A DNA stretch of 64,000 nucleotides from Apostichopus japonicus (GCF_037975245.1 NC_092565.1:12146499-12210498), one strand, 5' to 3'. Counted from the first letter of the stretch, positions 17,190-29,822 are shown. The notes: a model not told the origin generated them from the letters alone. Made by a program: numbers and translations.

Positions 17190-17555
17190 CAAGGGCGTAG
17201 GAACCGGGGGGGCTGGAGGGGCGCCAGCCCCCCCAGTGAAAAATGTGGAGGGGCGGAAGTATCATTCCGCCCCCCGCTCCGCAAGTCAGAAAACCCCTTT
17301 TTCATTTCCAAATGAAAAAAAAAATCTCATTTGGAGCACCAAATTGCATCTAAGGCCAGGTGAAAATACAAAATTAAGTTTACAAAATGGAGTGGGTGTT
17401 GAAGTGTGCTATATTGCACCAAATTGCATCTGAGGCCACCTGGAAATACAAAAAATTCCAAAGGGGAGGGGGACACCCCCTCCCCTTAGACCCCTCCCCC
17501 AGGCCGGCCGTCAGTCTTCAGCCCCCCCACTCAAAAGTACCTTCCTACGCCACTG
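17190..17555 (-). mobile_element. hAT-like MITE, copy 2, inserted in a (TA)n tract
   Basis: This 366-bp inverted copy of the element at 2321-2685 is similar along its whole length and has the same ends (CAAGGGCGTAGGAA ... TTCCTACGCCACTG). It is flanked on both sides by TATATATA, which fits an 8-bp duplication but is uninformative inside a (TA)n tract. The tract is split into about 17170-17189 and 17556-17574. Confidence 0.8.
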
Positions 17556-17849
17556 TATATATATATATATATATGAACATGTCACATAATAACACACGTA
17601 CATAAGCATGCCGGCACAAGAGGGTGAGGTTCGGATGAACCAGCACCCCCCCCCCCCTTCATAAAAAAGTCGCCAACACCAAACCACTTTAATGTGTATA
17701 GATTGATCGTTCAAATCACTTTAAAGTAATTTTCAGATAAAGTCTGCCATTCTTCATTCGGCGGCCGACTATACATGAGTACGTCACAAATTTCATTGGT
17801 TACACAGAAGTTTGTTTACATTGAAGCTTAAAACTTTTGAACTTATATA

Positions 17850-17851
<2 letters not shown>

Positions 17852-17914
<63 letters not shown>
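17852..17914. repeat. (TA)n microsatellite
   Basis: An uninterrupted TA run of about 30 units. Confidence 0.95.
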
Positions 17915-17919
<5 letters not shown>

Positions 17920-18330
17920 GCCCATTATCACTTAGCCATATGTGGATTTACTATGTATTATCTCATTCAATAAGGTCAAAGTCCTTTAAAATCTATATTA
18001 CTAGGATAACGACCTGGGCTAAGCTACCATGCTCGTTGTGCCAACACGTGTCTATATAAGCAGAGACTAGTGAGTCCCACCCAGTGTTATAGAGATTTCG
18101 ATCAGCGAATGCATGGTTTATGTATGGGGTTGAAACATAAATTATCAAAGAATGTTCACGCGTACTTCGGCGTGTGAATGTGGATAATATACACTATATC
18201 ATTACAGTGGTATGACATAGCACTTTTTCGACAATGGATTAGTATATAGGTGAATTACATTCTATGAAGGCCTATAATAGTTCGTTTATTATAGTTTGTA
18301 GAGTAATATTTTTTATAATATAACTATAGC

Positions 18331-18366
18331 TATAACCAGGGAGTTGTTATGGACTCCCTGCTATAA
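18331..18366. mobile_element. mini-hairpin insertion, copy 1 (TSD TATAA)
   Basis: A 26-bp hairpin (18336-18361) with ends CCAGGGAG and CTCCCTGC is flanked by perfect 5-bp direct repeats TATAA at 18331-18335 and 18362-18366. The loop GTTATGGA is shared with the copies at 24235 (inverse strand) and, with one change, 53093. It lies upstream of CYP26 coding exon 1. Confidence 0.65.
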
Positions 18367-19001
18367 CTTGCATTTTTTTTATTCTCTATACCGCACATAT
18401 TGAGTTGAACGGCGATCTGAATTTCACAACTGGCGGGGAAACGCAAGAACCTTTAATTGTATATAATTAGTTAAGACTAGGCCTATATACTAAAACCGTA
18501 AGCACGGAACTCCGTGATCATTTCTGTTCCTACTAATGACTCTTCATTTGGTATGATGGATATTTCTTGTACAATAATTGCTGAATAATCGTAAGATAGA
18601 GTATGACTCGACGGATCAGAAATCAGCACGCAGCTGCATGGCCGTGACGACATCAAAATACTACATTATCATCATACAAAATGACCAGCCTAGCTGACGA
18701 GGGAAGACTTGTGTTGGTGGGTGCATTTGGGTGGGGGAGGGGTGGGGTTGGTTGTGAGAGGGTAGGGACCGACAGGGAGTTCAGAAATGTCACTTGAAAG
18801 GGAGGACGAGATTATGTTCTTGTAACTGACGAAGTTTGTGACAACTTTAACCAACGTTTTCGACTATATAGTCCATATTTCTTGATGGAAGCAAATTGTC
18901 GCCATTCTCCGCTTTATTCTTTCCCTATTGAGTAATCATGAATACAATGTATAGTATAGTGAGTATAGGCTAAACTCGTTTATGCGTCTACCTTACAGTT
19001 A

Positions 19002-19202
19002 ATGATGACGATGATGAGCATACTGTCAGCCTTACTGGACACTTGCAAGCCATTGGTTTTGACATCATTGCTACTGTGGCTAGTCACCCGTCTGTGGCAT
19101 GAATATATCATTGCGACCAAGGATCCCTCCTGCAGTGCTCCCCTTCCACCCGGTAGCATGGGGTTGCCATTCTTTGGGGAGACACTGTCATTCCTAGCAA
19201 AG
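19002..19202 (+). CDS. CYP26: CYP26 coding exon 1
   Basis: Encodes residues 1-67: membrane anchor and proline hinge up to ETLSFLAK. The donor is AAG|gtaaga at 19203. Confidence 0.9.
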
Positions 19203-22200
19203 GTAAGAGGAACATTCATGTTTGTAAAAAAAATGGGTGTATATGTGGATTGCGACTATAGGAGGTTGTGTGACATAATACTCAGCTTTTTAAATCCAAT
19301 GTTAGCTGACAGGTCCACGCAGGGAAGGAGCCAATCAAAGGGAAACTTTCCCCCTATATATACTTAAGCCCCCCCCCCACGCCCATCCCACCGCGTCCTC
19401 TAATCCACGAGAAACGACCCCCTTTTATATTTGTATCAACTTGAGTGACCAAAGTTTGTGATTTAGTTTGTGTGAGTCGATCCACAATTTCTGATAGGAG
19501 CAAACCTTCGTTTGCGCAAAGACACATTTAGAAGCTTTGCAGTAGCTCTTTGCCTTTTAAAAACATATTTCATTACTCATGAAAAAATTACTTAAGTAAA
19601 ATGGTTAATGGACTTGTGTGTGCCATTTCTGCTCGTCAAATTATAAAGTCTCAGTTAAAAGGCCGGTGGTTAGGCTCAACAGTTAATAATAATCATATAT
19701 AAATAATCAGCAGTTACTTTTACGACGCATAAGCAACCACAGATGTGGGAGAAACCAGAAAGGGTTTATGGATTACAACTTACTTCGTTCGGGTGGTTTC
19801 CAGTTCAACATTTTAACTCAAATTTGGAATCTTTTCAATTTAGGAAGTCATTTCAGATAGGAAAACCCGTAAATTGCTCTTGGATGATAAACCCATCTTA
19901 CTATTACCCGGCCGGGTATTGAACCCGGAACCCCCCCCCCCCCCCCCGTTTGCTAAGCTTATACTTGCTTCAAGTGCCAGCGCCTTTATCCACTCGGCTA
20001 GTGACAGCACCGGTACAAAATCAAACTCAAAATCAGTTCCACATGTTTAATGTCAAATAGGCTAGGTCTAGGATAAAAGTTGATGTTTTGTTCTGAATAG
20101 AAGCAGTCGATCTTCAAATATTAATTATCTCTCATAATAATGCCCCGAAAAATTCTTAACAAACCCCTATCCCTACCCCTCCCTCCCGTTGATTGTTGAA
20201 CCGTTGAGGCGCATTTTGCCATAGCAACCAACTATACTCTGAAAACACATTGAACAATTCTGCTGCTTTGAACGTAACAATTCATGAATAAATATTACAG
20301 AAATAATTGGGGCAAAACGAACCCAGTTAAACATAACCCCTGCAGTATAGCTCCATCGAATTCCCTCCTGCTTCGCCATCACATGCTAACTTGGACGCCA
20401 CGCAACGGATCTTCAAGCCAATAAGATTAAAAATAAAGTCTTTACACAACCAGACAAAACAAGAAAAGGTATACACAGCTGTTCAGAAATGATTGCAAAA
20501 GAACATGCTTGCCAAAAAAAAAAACACAAATCTCAAAGGACTAACAGAAGGATCAATTTATAATTCCCCGGCTTCGCATCTAGAAAAACACAGTGTTTTT
20601 TTAAATATTTATTTTATACAATTTATACAATTTTTAAATACAAAAAAAGAAGAAATATTTGTCTGAGAAAGCACAAACAGACGAACAACAAATAGACAAG
20701 TTGGGATTTGTAATAACTACCACATGCTTCTTCTTTTTCTTGTTTATTTGCTCTTATTTGTTATTGCACTTGACTTTTCGATCGTTAGATTGACTGTAAA
20801 TGAAGAACAGACTAAATAGTTAAAAAACAAAGTGTATCGTAAAACGATAGTGAATGTCTAATGACTTTAACCTCATTCTTATTCATGAGCTCATGACCAT
20901 GAGCTCCCTTCCCATCCACCTCCCCCCTCCCACCCCGCATGTTCTCTCCTATCTGTATTATACTGAATCAGTATTATTTTTTCTCACAATCTCCATCGTG
21001 ATCCCCATCGTTATATAAACATTTCCCTTAGCCTTTATACACGTCTAACCTAATGTTACTGCAAGGATATTCCAAAAGATATATATTGCCATTTCTAAAT
21101 ATATCTTCAAAAATGGCACCACTAGAAAATCTTGACCTTTCGTTTTACACCAGTCAGCTAAAATACGTGCTTCCACGTAAGTTCAAATGGCGGTCAAGAT
21201 GGCGGCAGAGCGTGACCGATTAAACTATAGTACGTCAGAGGATATCTTCTCAGAGCGGTCAATCGGAAGTTGTTAGACACATTCTAAAACTAGTATTGAA
21301 ACGGTGACGGAATGAGACGGGAAAGGGAATTCTGAAAATTACATATCACTGTCTAGCCTTTAGATTAGTTTCCTGTAAAAAAAAAAGCTTCCTGTAAAAA
21401 AAGGGACATAGAGAACGTTGAAAACAAAATAGAATTAACTTGTAGTAGCTAGCTGAAAGGCGTACACAATATTTTGACCACGGTGGGGGATAGAGGTGAG
21501 GGTGTAACGGCCAAAACAAAAATCAAAATATGCCTACTGCCCCTAGATATATATGACTCCTGGCAGAAGATCTCCTTTTTATGTGACCAGGAGCGCAACT
21601 ACATATATTTCTGAAGGAGCCCCACAATAACACAGGGGATCCGTATACCATGCATTTACGCTGTGCAACTTAAATTGACAAAAATTCTTCAATGTTTGTA
21701 ACACATTTATCACAGGGGATGGTTTAGCCCTTCTCTTAGAACCCTCCCCTCGACGGCACGGATATCTAAGCACCCCCCCCCCCACCACCAAGTATAAACA
21801 TCGTGGTTGCGCTCCTGTTTGTTAACAAGTTCTAATAGAAGCTTGCTTTCCTGCCCATGGAGCAAAATAAGATTAATAGAGTATTAAAAGCAAAGTCAGT
21901 AACAAGAACCATCGAGAACAAATTGTGCCCCATCAAAATATATATCACCGGGACTGTACCCTGTCTTTCTGCACCCGTCCTTTTCCCTTCAGTTTATATT
22001 CAAGTGGGGAAAAACATTACTCTTTAATCTATCTATATTTTTTCCGGATTCTTCAGTTTTCCGAGCCCCTCATTAACGCCGGACCCGGGGCTATGTAGCA
22101 TTTCATATGTATTTTTTAACATAGCCTATACATATAGACAAAGCCTATAGACGAAAATGACCTATATTGTAAATATTTATATATAATCTCTGTCTTGCGT

Positions 22201-25200
22201 GTTGTCTAGAGCAATGTCTGAACTTATTCTACACGTTTCCGCCCTTCATTGCTTCACGTTCCTCAAGTGCATCCTCTCATTTAAAAACCGTTCTTAGATT
22301 TAGGCGACTTAAATTATTACTTCCGTACGTCACCGCATGCTGTTTGAGTACACGTAGTTGCATCTATTATGACATTTCCAGAATCATACTTATATCACAT
22401 TAAATGGTTATTTCATTTCTTGTTTCTTGTTGATATATATTTATACATATGTATATACGTACATATATATATATATATATCAATATATATCAATATATAT
22501 GGTATGTTTTCTTTGCCCAGGGTTCACAGTATTACGAGGATAAGTTCAAGATTTACGGTCGTCTATTTATGACCCATCTCTTGGGTGCGCCTACCATTCG
22601 AGTACGGGGATCGGACCACCTGCATAAAATACTTCATGGCGAAGATGACATTGTGTCTTTTGAGGTAATGTTACATCATTCGGTTACCTAATCGTAACAC
22701 GATTCATTTATTTCTATTCAGAAGCTGTTCAGGTCATTTGAACTAATCCTTTGATGAGAACAACAAAGTTTGCCCTGATTCTTATATGCAAATTAGGTTC
22801 CACCATGATTATGTCTACATCCGCCGTGAGGTTGCAAGCGTTTGGTTTAGCCTTAGGTTATATACCGTGCATCAATTTATCAGTTATATTATGCCACAAT
22901 TCTTTTACGTGTTGAGAGAAACCATATTGGGAACGTCGAGAGGGTTCAGCACATGCAGCTTGCGAAACTATTCTATCCGTCCATCATGCCAGTGAATTGA
23001 CACGTGACAAATATAAGTTTATCAAAAAAAGTTTGTTCCTACAAAATTGTACGTTGCATAACAAGGTTGCATTTGTTAATTGATATTCAGAATGCAGCGT
23101 CGTATAGGCGTGTTTGGAGCCCAAATTTGTTGGTTTTTGTAAAGAGGAGGTGGAATAAAAAAATTGTAAACAAAAATATGCCCTTAAATGGAAAATGTGG
23201 ATTCTCTCAATCTCCGGAAGCCTTACAAAATAGTTTGATTTTATAATCAGTTTCCTTGAAATTATGGCCGTAGGAGAGGTAAAGGAGGATGAGAGGAAGG
23301 GTTGAGAGAAGAACCCTTCCTTGGTTTTCACCTCAATAGTCTCATTTTTGTAGCCCACAATTAACATTTAAATAATTTGATATCTAAGATTGCAAATGAA
23401 AAAATAAACAGGGGGAGAAAGGAGAACGGAAAGTTTCCGTGATTTCTCCGTTCTATGTTCTTACCTGGAATATATTTCTCTTTCTTCTAGTATCCGAAGG
23501 CTATCACGGGTATCCTTGGTAAAAACACCCTAGTTCAGGCCAGAGGACAACACCACGTCATTCTACGTAAGAGGGTAGCAACTGCTTTTACCCACTCTGC
23601 CTTGGAAGGATACCTACCTCTTATTACAGTAAGTACAAAATAATGTTACAGTCAAGGCTAGTATCTAATGAAGAAACATCTCCACCCCCTCCCAATCCCT
23701 CCCCTCCCTTCCCTTTTTACAGCACATTTACATATACTAAATCGCTCATGCGTTTTCTGTTGTAGATACTCCCGGTAAGCGAACTTTAACAGGGATTTAT
23801 AATTCGTGATTTTTTATTGTTTTTTTTTGGCATAGCTTCACACACTCTGTCCTACTGGGAGATGCTGGGGGTCAGGTAGTATAAGTTGCCGCAATACCAT
23901 GCAGCCAAGTCTTTGACACGCGAGTAAATATACTACGATGGTGATCATTGGGCTGTTCATTATCACACAGTTAGCCAGGGGCGTCAATCTCATATTTGGA
24001 AATGACTAAACAAGGATAAAACTGAAGGAGTGTGCGCCTAGCGCACACTGTTAGTGCGTTGGCTCAAAGCCTTTTTGGGGGTGGAGTTCAGGGGCCAGCT
24101 TTATGGCCCTTGATGGGGTCCAGGGACCAAAGCTCCTGCGGGGGCCCAGGGGCAGACTCACATCTAGAAATGTTCAAGTTTGCTTGTGTTTGGTCCGTGC
24201 ATTCACAATTATGTCAGTCATAAATATAGTTTAACCAGGGAGTTTTTCCATAACAACTCCCTGGTTTAACAAAAGGCCCCATCTGACAAGTAATTAGACT
24301 TAAAATTAAAAAAGACTTATCTATTAAACATCCGGGTGTCATGATTTATAAAATTGAAAATTTTTAAGCAGTAGTCGAACTCTTCACCGGAAGCATGTAA
24401 AAAAATCCCCCACCCTCATCCCCACGCACGCCACACCTGATATGTATTTCAAAGTGTGTTGCGATGGCAGAGGGAGAGAGAGAGAGCGAGAGGTGTAGGG
24501 AGAATAGTTTTTCGTTAAATATGTTCTCGAAGTCACAATCAGTTCTAGCCTTGATACAGATGTAACCACATCTCATAAACAAGCACATTTATGAAGGTTT
24601 AAGTTTCCATACGCCAATTTAGGGTTTTCTCACTTATTGGTGAATTTGACTTCATTTTTCTACAGGAGCCGATAAAGGACGCTATTGAGCACTGGTGCAA
24701 CCAGCCACGCACCATCACTTACCGTTCGATGCAGGAGCTTGTATGCAAGTTGAACGGCTCCATACTATGTGGCTTTCATTATAGCGATACCGACGTCGCC
24801 GAGATAACGGAGCTATTATTTCAAATCGATAACGGTATATTAGCTCTACCAATCGACCTACCGAATACAGCATACAGAAAGGTACGTAATGTCCCGCACC
24901 TCTCAATATCGAGTCCTTTTCAAACCGCGATGTGTGACGGTATCTATCTCGTCTGTGTCCATATTCCAATCCTAATTAAAGTCATTTGGAAATTGTTTTT
25001 CTTCTATCTATTGAATTACTTAGGCCATGCAAGCAGGGAAAAAACTTCGAGAAAAGATCGCCGACAGGATACGAATGAAAGAAAACTTATCAACCCAAGA
25101 GGACGACCAAGATGTTCTACGGGTGCTCATGGATGCCGACTTGTCTCACTTTGGTAGTAAAGGAGAGAGTCACGAAATCGTGTCCGACAATGCATTCGAT

Positions 25201-25484
25201 TTGCTGATTCTCGGCTTCGGTACCTTATCAAGTGCATGTACTTCGGCTGTATTACAGTTAGCTAGACATCCTCATGTAGTTGAGAAGATCAAGGAAGAGC
25301 TGGAAGCAGCCAGGATCTTAGACCCACATGTACCCATTATCCACAAAAGCCTCACAGACTGCAAGTATGTGAATAATGTAGTCAAGGAAATACTGAGAAA
25401 CAACCCACCAGTACCGTCCAGTTTCAGAAAGGTCGTAAAAACCTTTATTTTAGATGTGAGTTTAATCCCGCTTTATAAACAACC

Positions 25485-25577
<93 letters not shown>

Positions 25578-25620
25578 ATATATAGGCCTATATATCCTAT
25601 TTATATATATATATATATAT

Positions 25621-25657
<37 letters not shown>

Positions 25658-25741
25658 CCATATATATATATATATACACACACATATATATATATATATA
25701 ATATATAGGCCTATATATCCTATTTATATATATATATATAT

Positions 25742-25783
<42 letters not shown>

Positions 25784-25801
25784 CATACATACATATATAT
25801 T

Positions 25802-25862
<61 letters not shown>

Positions 25863-26393
25863 GTACATATATATATATATATTATAAATAGTTATATAAA
25901 AATATTATATCAAATTGTCTAAGCTATGATTTAATCATAATCTGTTGAATATTTGGTGCTGTGCAATGACGATGCCTGAGTACTGGTCAGGTGATGACCA
26001 GTGGTTCCTCATCGTGCTTCATATTCTTGGTCTCCACAGGGACTCCAAATACCAAAAGGTTGGACGGTTCTCTACAGCATTCGAGACACTTTGAAGTTTT
26101 CAGAACACTACAAAAACAAAGACATTTTCGATCCAGATAGGTATTCACCAGAAAGGAGGGAGGACAAAAAAGGAGGGCGTTACAACTATCCTGTATTTGG
26201 AGGTGGGCAACGCGCATGTCCAGGAAAATTCTTGGCGACCATGATTTTGAAAGTTCTTATCATTGAACTGGTGCGTTCTACAAAATTTGAATTACTCGAA
26301 CCTGAAAAGGTTAAGATGAGAAGCATCCCGGTTCCTCATCCAGTCGATGGACTGCCAGTTAAATTTACAAGCACCCGTGATCTGGTTATTTAG
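19002..26393 (+). CDS. CYP26: Cytochrome P450 family 26 (retinoic-acid hydroxylase-like), 6 coding exons
   Basis: CYP26 enzymes are ER-bound monooxygenases that clear all-trans retinoic acid by hydroxylation. Exons 19002-19202, 22521-22664, 23491-23628, 24666-24881, 25024-25455 and 26040-26393 join in phase 0 throughout to a 494-aa protein; human CYP26A1 is 497 aa. Seen in order: N-terminal hydrophobic anchor (about 5-31), proline hinge [14 protein letters not shown] (47-60), I-helix [10 protein letters not shown] (294-303), K-helix ExxR (E355, R358), DPDRY (408-412) and the haem loop [10 protein letters not shown] with Cys437. Exon-by-exon alignment with recalled vertebrate CYP26A1 holds, for example QIPKGW after the last intron. 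Odd: in the I-helix the usual acidic residue before Thr300 is Gly299 (GFGT in place of GHET). The ATG is the first in the exon and sits just after a splice-acceptor-like site, so a separate 5'UTR exon is likely. Subfamily A/B/C is not assigned. Confidence 0.93.
19203..22520 (+). other. CYP26 intron 1
   Basis: A 3.3-kb intron with donor gtaaga and acceptor tttgcccag. It contains a tRNA-derived SINE (about 19.80-20.02 kb), a poly-C tract near 19931-19947 and a (TA)-rich stretch just before exon 2. No further exon was seen. Confidence 0.8.
19800..20020 (-). mobile_element. third tRNA-derived SINE family, single copy
   Basis: Minus strand: A box TAGCCGAGTGGATAAAGGCGC (19984-20004) and B box GGGTTCAATACCC (19916-19928), with a C-rich expansion (G-run on this strand) between them near 19931-19947, followed by an unrelated body. 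The A and B boxes fit a type-II tRNA (Ser/Leu-like) origin. The ends are estimated. Confidence 0.55.
22521..22664 (+). CDS. CYP26: CYP26 coding exon 2
   Basis: Encodes residues 68-115 ([13 protein letters not shown] ... DDIVSFE), matching the region after the hinge where vertebrate CYP26 has KYGxIYKTHLFGRPTVRV. Acceptor tttgcccag, donor gtaatg. Confidence 0.9.
23491..23628 (+). CDS. CYP26: CYP26 coding exon 3
   Basis: Encodes residues 116-161 ([15 protein letters not shown] ... EGYLPLIT), including the C-helix region HHVILRKRV. Acceptor tttcttctag, donor gtaagt. Confidence 0.9.
24230..24269. mobile_element. mini-hairpin insertion, copy 2 (TSD TTTAA)
   Basis: A 30-bp hairpin (24235-24264) with ends CCAGGGAG and CTCCCTGG is flanked by perfect TTTAA repeats at 24230-24234 and 24265-24269. 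It lies in CYP26 intron 3. On the reverse strand its loop reads TTGTTATGGA, as in the copy at 18336. Confidence 0.7.
24666..24881 (+). CDS. CYP26: CYP26 coding exon 4
   Basis: Encodes residues 162-233 ([10 protein letters not shown] ... [12 protein letters not shown]). The ending matches the SLPIDVPFSGLYRG region of CYP26. Acceptor ttctacag, donor gtacgt. Confidence 0.9.
25024..25455 (+). CDS. CYP26: CYP26 coding exon 5 (I- and K-helices)
   Basis: Encodes residues 234-377: the I-helix with its unusual LGFGT, the ExxR motif KEILR, and the segment leading to FILD. Acceptor ttacttag, donor gtgagt. The frame runs a short way into the intron before a large (TA)n block begins. Confidence 0.92.
25491..25880. 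repeat. compound (TA)n microsatellite in CYP26 intron 5
   Basis: About 390 bp of TA repeats with internally duplicated blocks. The unit ATATAGGCCTATATATCCTA recurs near 25580 and 25705, showing a tandem duplication of about 126 bp within the array. Confidence 0.9.
26040..26393 (+). CDS. CYP26: CYP26 coding exon 6 (haem-binding loop, C-terminus)
   Basis: Encodes residues 378-494: QIPKGW, DPDRY, the haem loop [10 protein letters not shown] with the axial Cys437, and the C-terminus ending TRDLVI followed by a TAG stop. Acceptor tctccacag. Confidence 0.93.
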   Translation, partial: GLQIPKGWTVLYSIRDTLKFSEHYKNKDIFDPDRYSPERREDKKGGRYNYPVFGGGQRACPGKFLATMILKVLIIELVRSTKFELLEPEKVKMRSIPVPHPVDGLPVKFTSTRDLVI

Positions 26394-26935
26394 TATAGAC
26401 GTATATCAAAATATATAGAAAGTTCCAACCAGCTGAATGTAAAAATATGCACAAGTGTCGAAGTTCAAAAGACCGCTTTCTGAAATAGGGCGAGGCGAAC
26501 CAATGTTCAGACTTGGGTTCAATTTTTGTCCAGCAGCTATAATGTAACCGGCTATACGAAGCTGCTTATTCAATTTCGTCGTCTTACAATGATGGCAGTT
26601 ATGCCTGGCTTGCGGTGCTGCGGAGTCAACATGCAGAATATGTCATCGGGTTGTGGCGAATACAGACGGAAGAATATGAGGGGCAAAATGTTAGAGCAGG
26701 ACCAATGTTCATAGAACTATAAACGTATGTTCGCTCTCTCCCGTCCCTCTTCCCGAGAAGGGGAACTTCACCTCCCCCCCCCCTTCTTGCTGGTTGCAAC
26801 AATGCTTATATAAGTTTGTATATAAGGGAGTGGCTTTTTCTTTTGGCTATAGGTCCAAATGTTTTGGTATTTTATTAACATACCATTATTGTTGCAAATG
26901 AAAAAAAATCCTTCAATATTATAAATCATGGAATA
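26394..26935. other. CYP26 3' flank
   Basis: Downstream of the CYP26 stop. No canonical AATAAA was spotted close to the stop, so the 3' end of the transcript is not placed. No other gene is seen. Confidence 0.5.
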
Positions 26936-27320
26936 TTATACAAATAATGAATGGTTATGAGTGCAATAATGCAAATATTTCATGAGTTGAAAGATGGAAT
27001 GTTCCATTCAACGAGGCGAAGCCGAGTTGAATGGAACAAATTACATCTTTCAACTCATGAAATATTTGCACTATTGCACGAATGGAAACCATGCATTATT
27101 TGTTTTATACAACATATTATATTATGATGGGTAAAATGCACTCATACAACAGATTGTTTTGAACAGACAGGTTTCTCTGCTCTCTTACCATTGAAAAACG
27201 TGCTACTAAAAAAGTATAACCCATGGTTCTATTTCATAGAGTGGAGTAGAGCGGATTTTGCATGCAATCAATGAGCAATTGACCAATGAAATGACCAGAA
27301 TACAATTAGGTGTTGTATAA
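26936..27320. mobile_element. foldback element, copy 1
   Basis: A 385-bp segment bounded by TTATACAA on the left and its inverse complement TTGTATAA on the right. Inside is a long hairpin: arms 26961-27012 and 27026-27079 (containing TTTCATGAGTTGAAAGAT) around a 13-bp GC-rich loop. A shorter, inverted copy with the same hairpin and the same outer ends lies at 59521-59746. Confidence 0.7.
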
Positions 27321-28637
27321 AGGCCTATTACTAATGCATTCCAGGTATTTCTCGACAAAAATTTCATTGGGAGCAACCGTGGATTTACGATCATCGGTTA
27401 ACGGAGACGAAACCAACCTTATAGGCCTAACATGTGGGCAACATATACAGGATAATTCGCCATTAAACCGAAAAGAAACATGATATATAGCCACAACATG
27501 TGCGGAGCAAACTGATCCTCGAATAATCGAACTGAAAGAATTACTTTCGTAAGGGCTCAGTACATGTGTTCGTAAGTTAACTTCGTAACCTACGGGTCGT
27601 CTAGGTGTCGGAAGAAACCTGATATTCAGCCCAAAATATGTGGTATGTAATGCTTTTTAGGCTGGTCCAATCATTTAGGGAAATAAATTTGGCAATTGGA
27701 CAAGAAAAAAAAATTCTAAAGAGATACTGTGCCAAATTATGTAATTTTGTGTTTAGTAGGACCTATGCATAATTTTAAAGGAACGGGATAGCGGGAGGGA
27801 CATTTCGCCATGCAGAGAAGTCGGTTTGTTGGCGGTATATTGTTTTACCCAAGATAATAAATGATATATGTCGACATATCCGGGAAACTGTTGCTTTAAC
27901 GCAATTAAAAGATTTGAATTAGTCCGCGTAGATTAAGCCATAGTAATTTGGCCTAGTAATATATGTACACATGCAATGCTTTACCAAATCACCAGCCAAA
28001 CAAATGTTGGTGGTCGACCAACAAACCACCCCCCCCCTCCCCTGCCTTCCCATTCCTCGGGCTTAGAGACTTATACTCGCACTGCTATACTCATAACAAC
28101 ATTAATCTGACTTGTATTTGTCGTTCTCATGATGTTTAACCCATCCTACAAGTCTGCGAGTTACACTTTTTGGTTCCTTTCCGATGTACTTGCGATCTTT
28201 CATAAAATATGTATGTTACTAAACATGAGTTTCAAAATCATCAGCTTAATCCTCCAGTTACTCCAGTTTTAAGTATGTATACATAACAATTATATTTAAA
28301 ACATTGTATTCGAGCTTTTTTGGTAGCATGGCATTTTTGTTTTTAGGATTTCAAAATTTGAGCTTAAAGAAGGTTCATTTATAGACTCTAATATGTTGCT
28401 GTTTTGTATTCAGAAATCATGACGATTATTATGTCGGTGAATAAAACTATTATCAATTAATAGTATGAAAATATCTTTGAGGACATTCACACATTTGGTC
28501 GACTTTGGGGCATACAAAAAATAACAATAGATGGGTATAAATAATTTTACAATCATTTTAGGGGCGATATTTTCGTTCTGAAATGACGAACGATCTTCGA
28601 GGACTGCTCCCTAAAAAATGAACTATTGATGGCTTCA
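27321..28637. other. non-genic stretch
   Basis: No exon or recognisable element. It includes poly-C near 28027-28040 and AT-rich DNA. Confidence 0.45.
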
Positions 28638-28805
28638 TTTTAGACTAAAATAAAAGCTGTGCTCACAAACGGACAGTAATAATTATTCGATATTTTGAAT
28701 ATATTTTACCTTAAGCTATGTACTTGATTTGTATAACTTTTGGGCCAGATAAAGATAAATAATATTAACATATATTTTTCATTTTTGCTTTTATTTTGTA
28801 AATAA

Positions 28806-28866
<61 letters not shown>
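28638..28866. repeat. dispersed repeat ending in (TA)n, copy 1
   Basis: About 170 bp (28638-28808) that recurs with high similarity at 42594-42768 (shared words include CAAACGGACAGT and TTTTGGGCCAGATAAAG). Both copies run directly into a (TA)n array, as expected of a retroposon tail. Its family is not recognised. Confidence 0.7.
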
Positions 28867-28870
<4 letters not shown>

Positions 28871-28872
28871 TA

Positions 28873-29304
<432 letters not shown>

Positions 29305-29822
29305 ATGTATACACTGCTCAGAAGATGTAAGTTTAATTGTCCATTATTCATTATTGTATTAAATATGTGAAGGGAATCGATTATATATTGCTTGTATACC
29401 TTTGTCAACTTATATATTGACGAAAGAAAAAATATATTATACTATATATTTTCGTTACATTTTTGTCGCGACATGAGCTTTCTATTTTTCTTTCCTGTTT
29501 TTATTTTTGTCATTTCGCTACTCACTGTCCATGACGTCACTTAAAGACATCGTTCATATGCAATTGGTAGGGAGGGGTAGAATCTCAAAGAAGTCAAAGA
29601 AACTGTTCTCTCGTTAAAAGTGGAGGGTCAACCTCTTCAATTTTAAACTGGTTGATATGTTAATTCTTTGGACTGTTAACCGTTAATCGAAAACCCGGAA
29701 ATTGCTTGCCCATCCCGATCCCCTCTGGATATTACACCCCCCCCCCCCCCCTCCCGTGCGAACGTTCATAGATTCCACGACCTGTTGTGTCATTTCACTG
29801 GATTTTCCTGCACGAGTCTCCA

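Noticed and set aside
17625-17645. Inverted GGTTC/GAACC pair as a nuclear-receptor site
   Set aside because: The spacing and orientation do not fit a retinoid response element.
21195-21206. YY1-like motif CAAGATGGCGGC in CYP26 intron 1
   Set aside because: A single 12-bp match with no exon or other promoter signal nearby.
23979-24180. hAT-like start CAGGGGCGTCAAT
   Set aside because: The left end resembles hAT termini, but no matching right end or target duplication was found.
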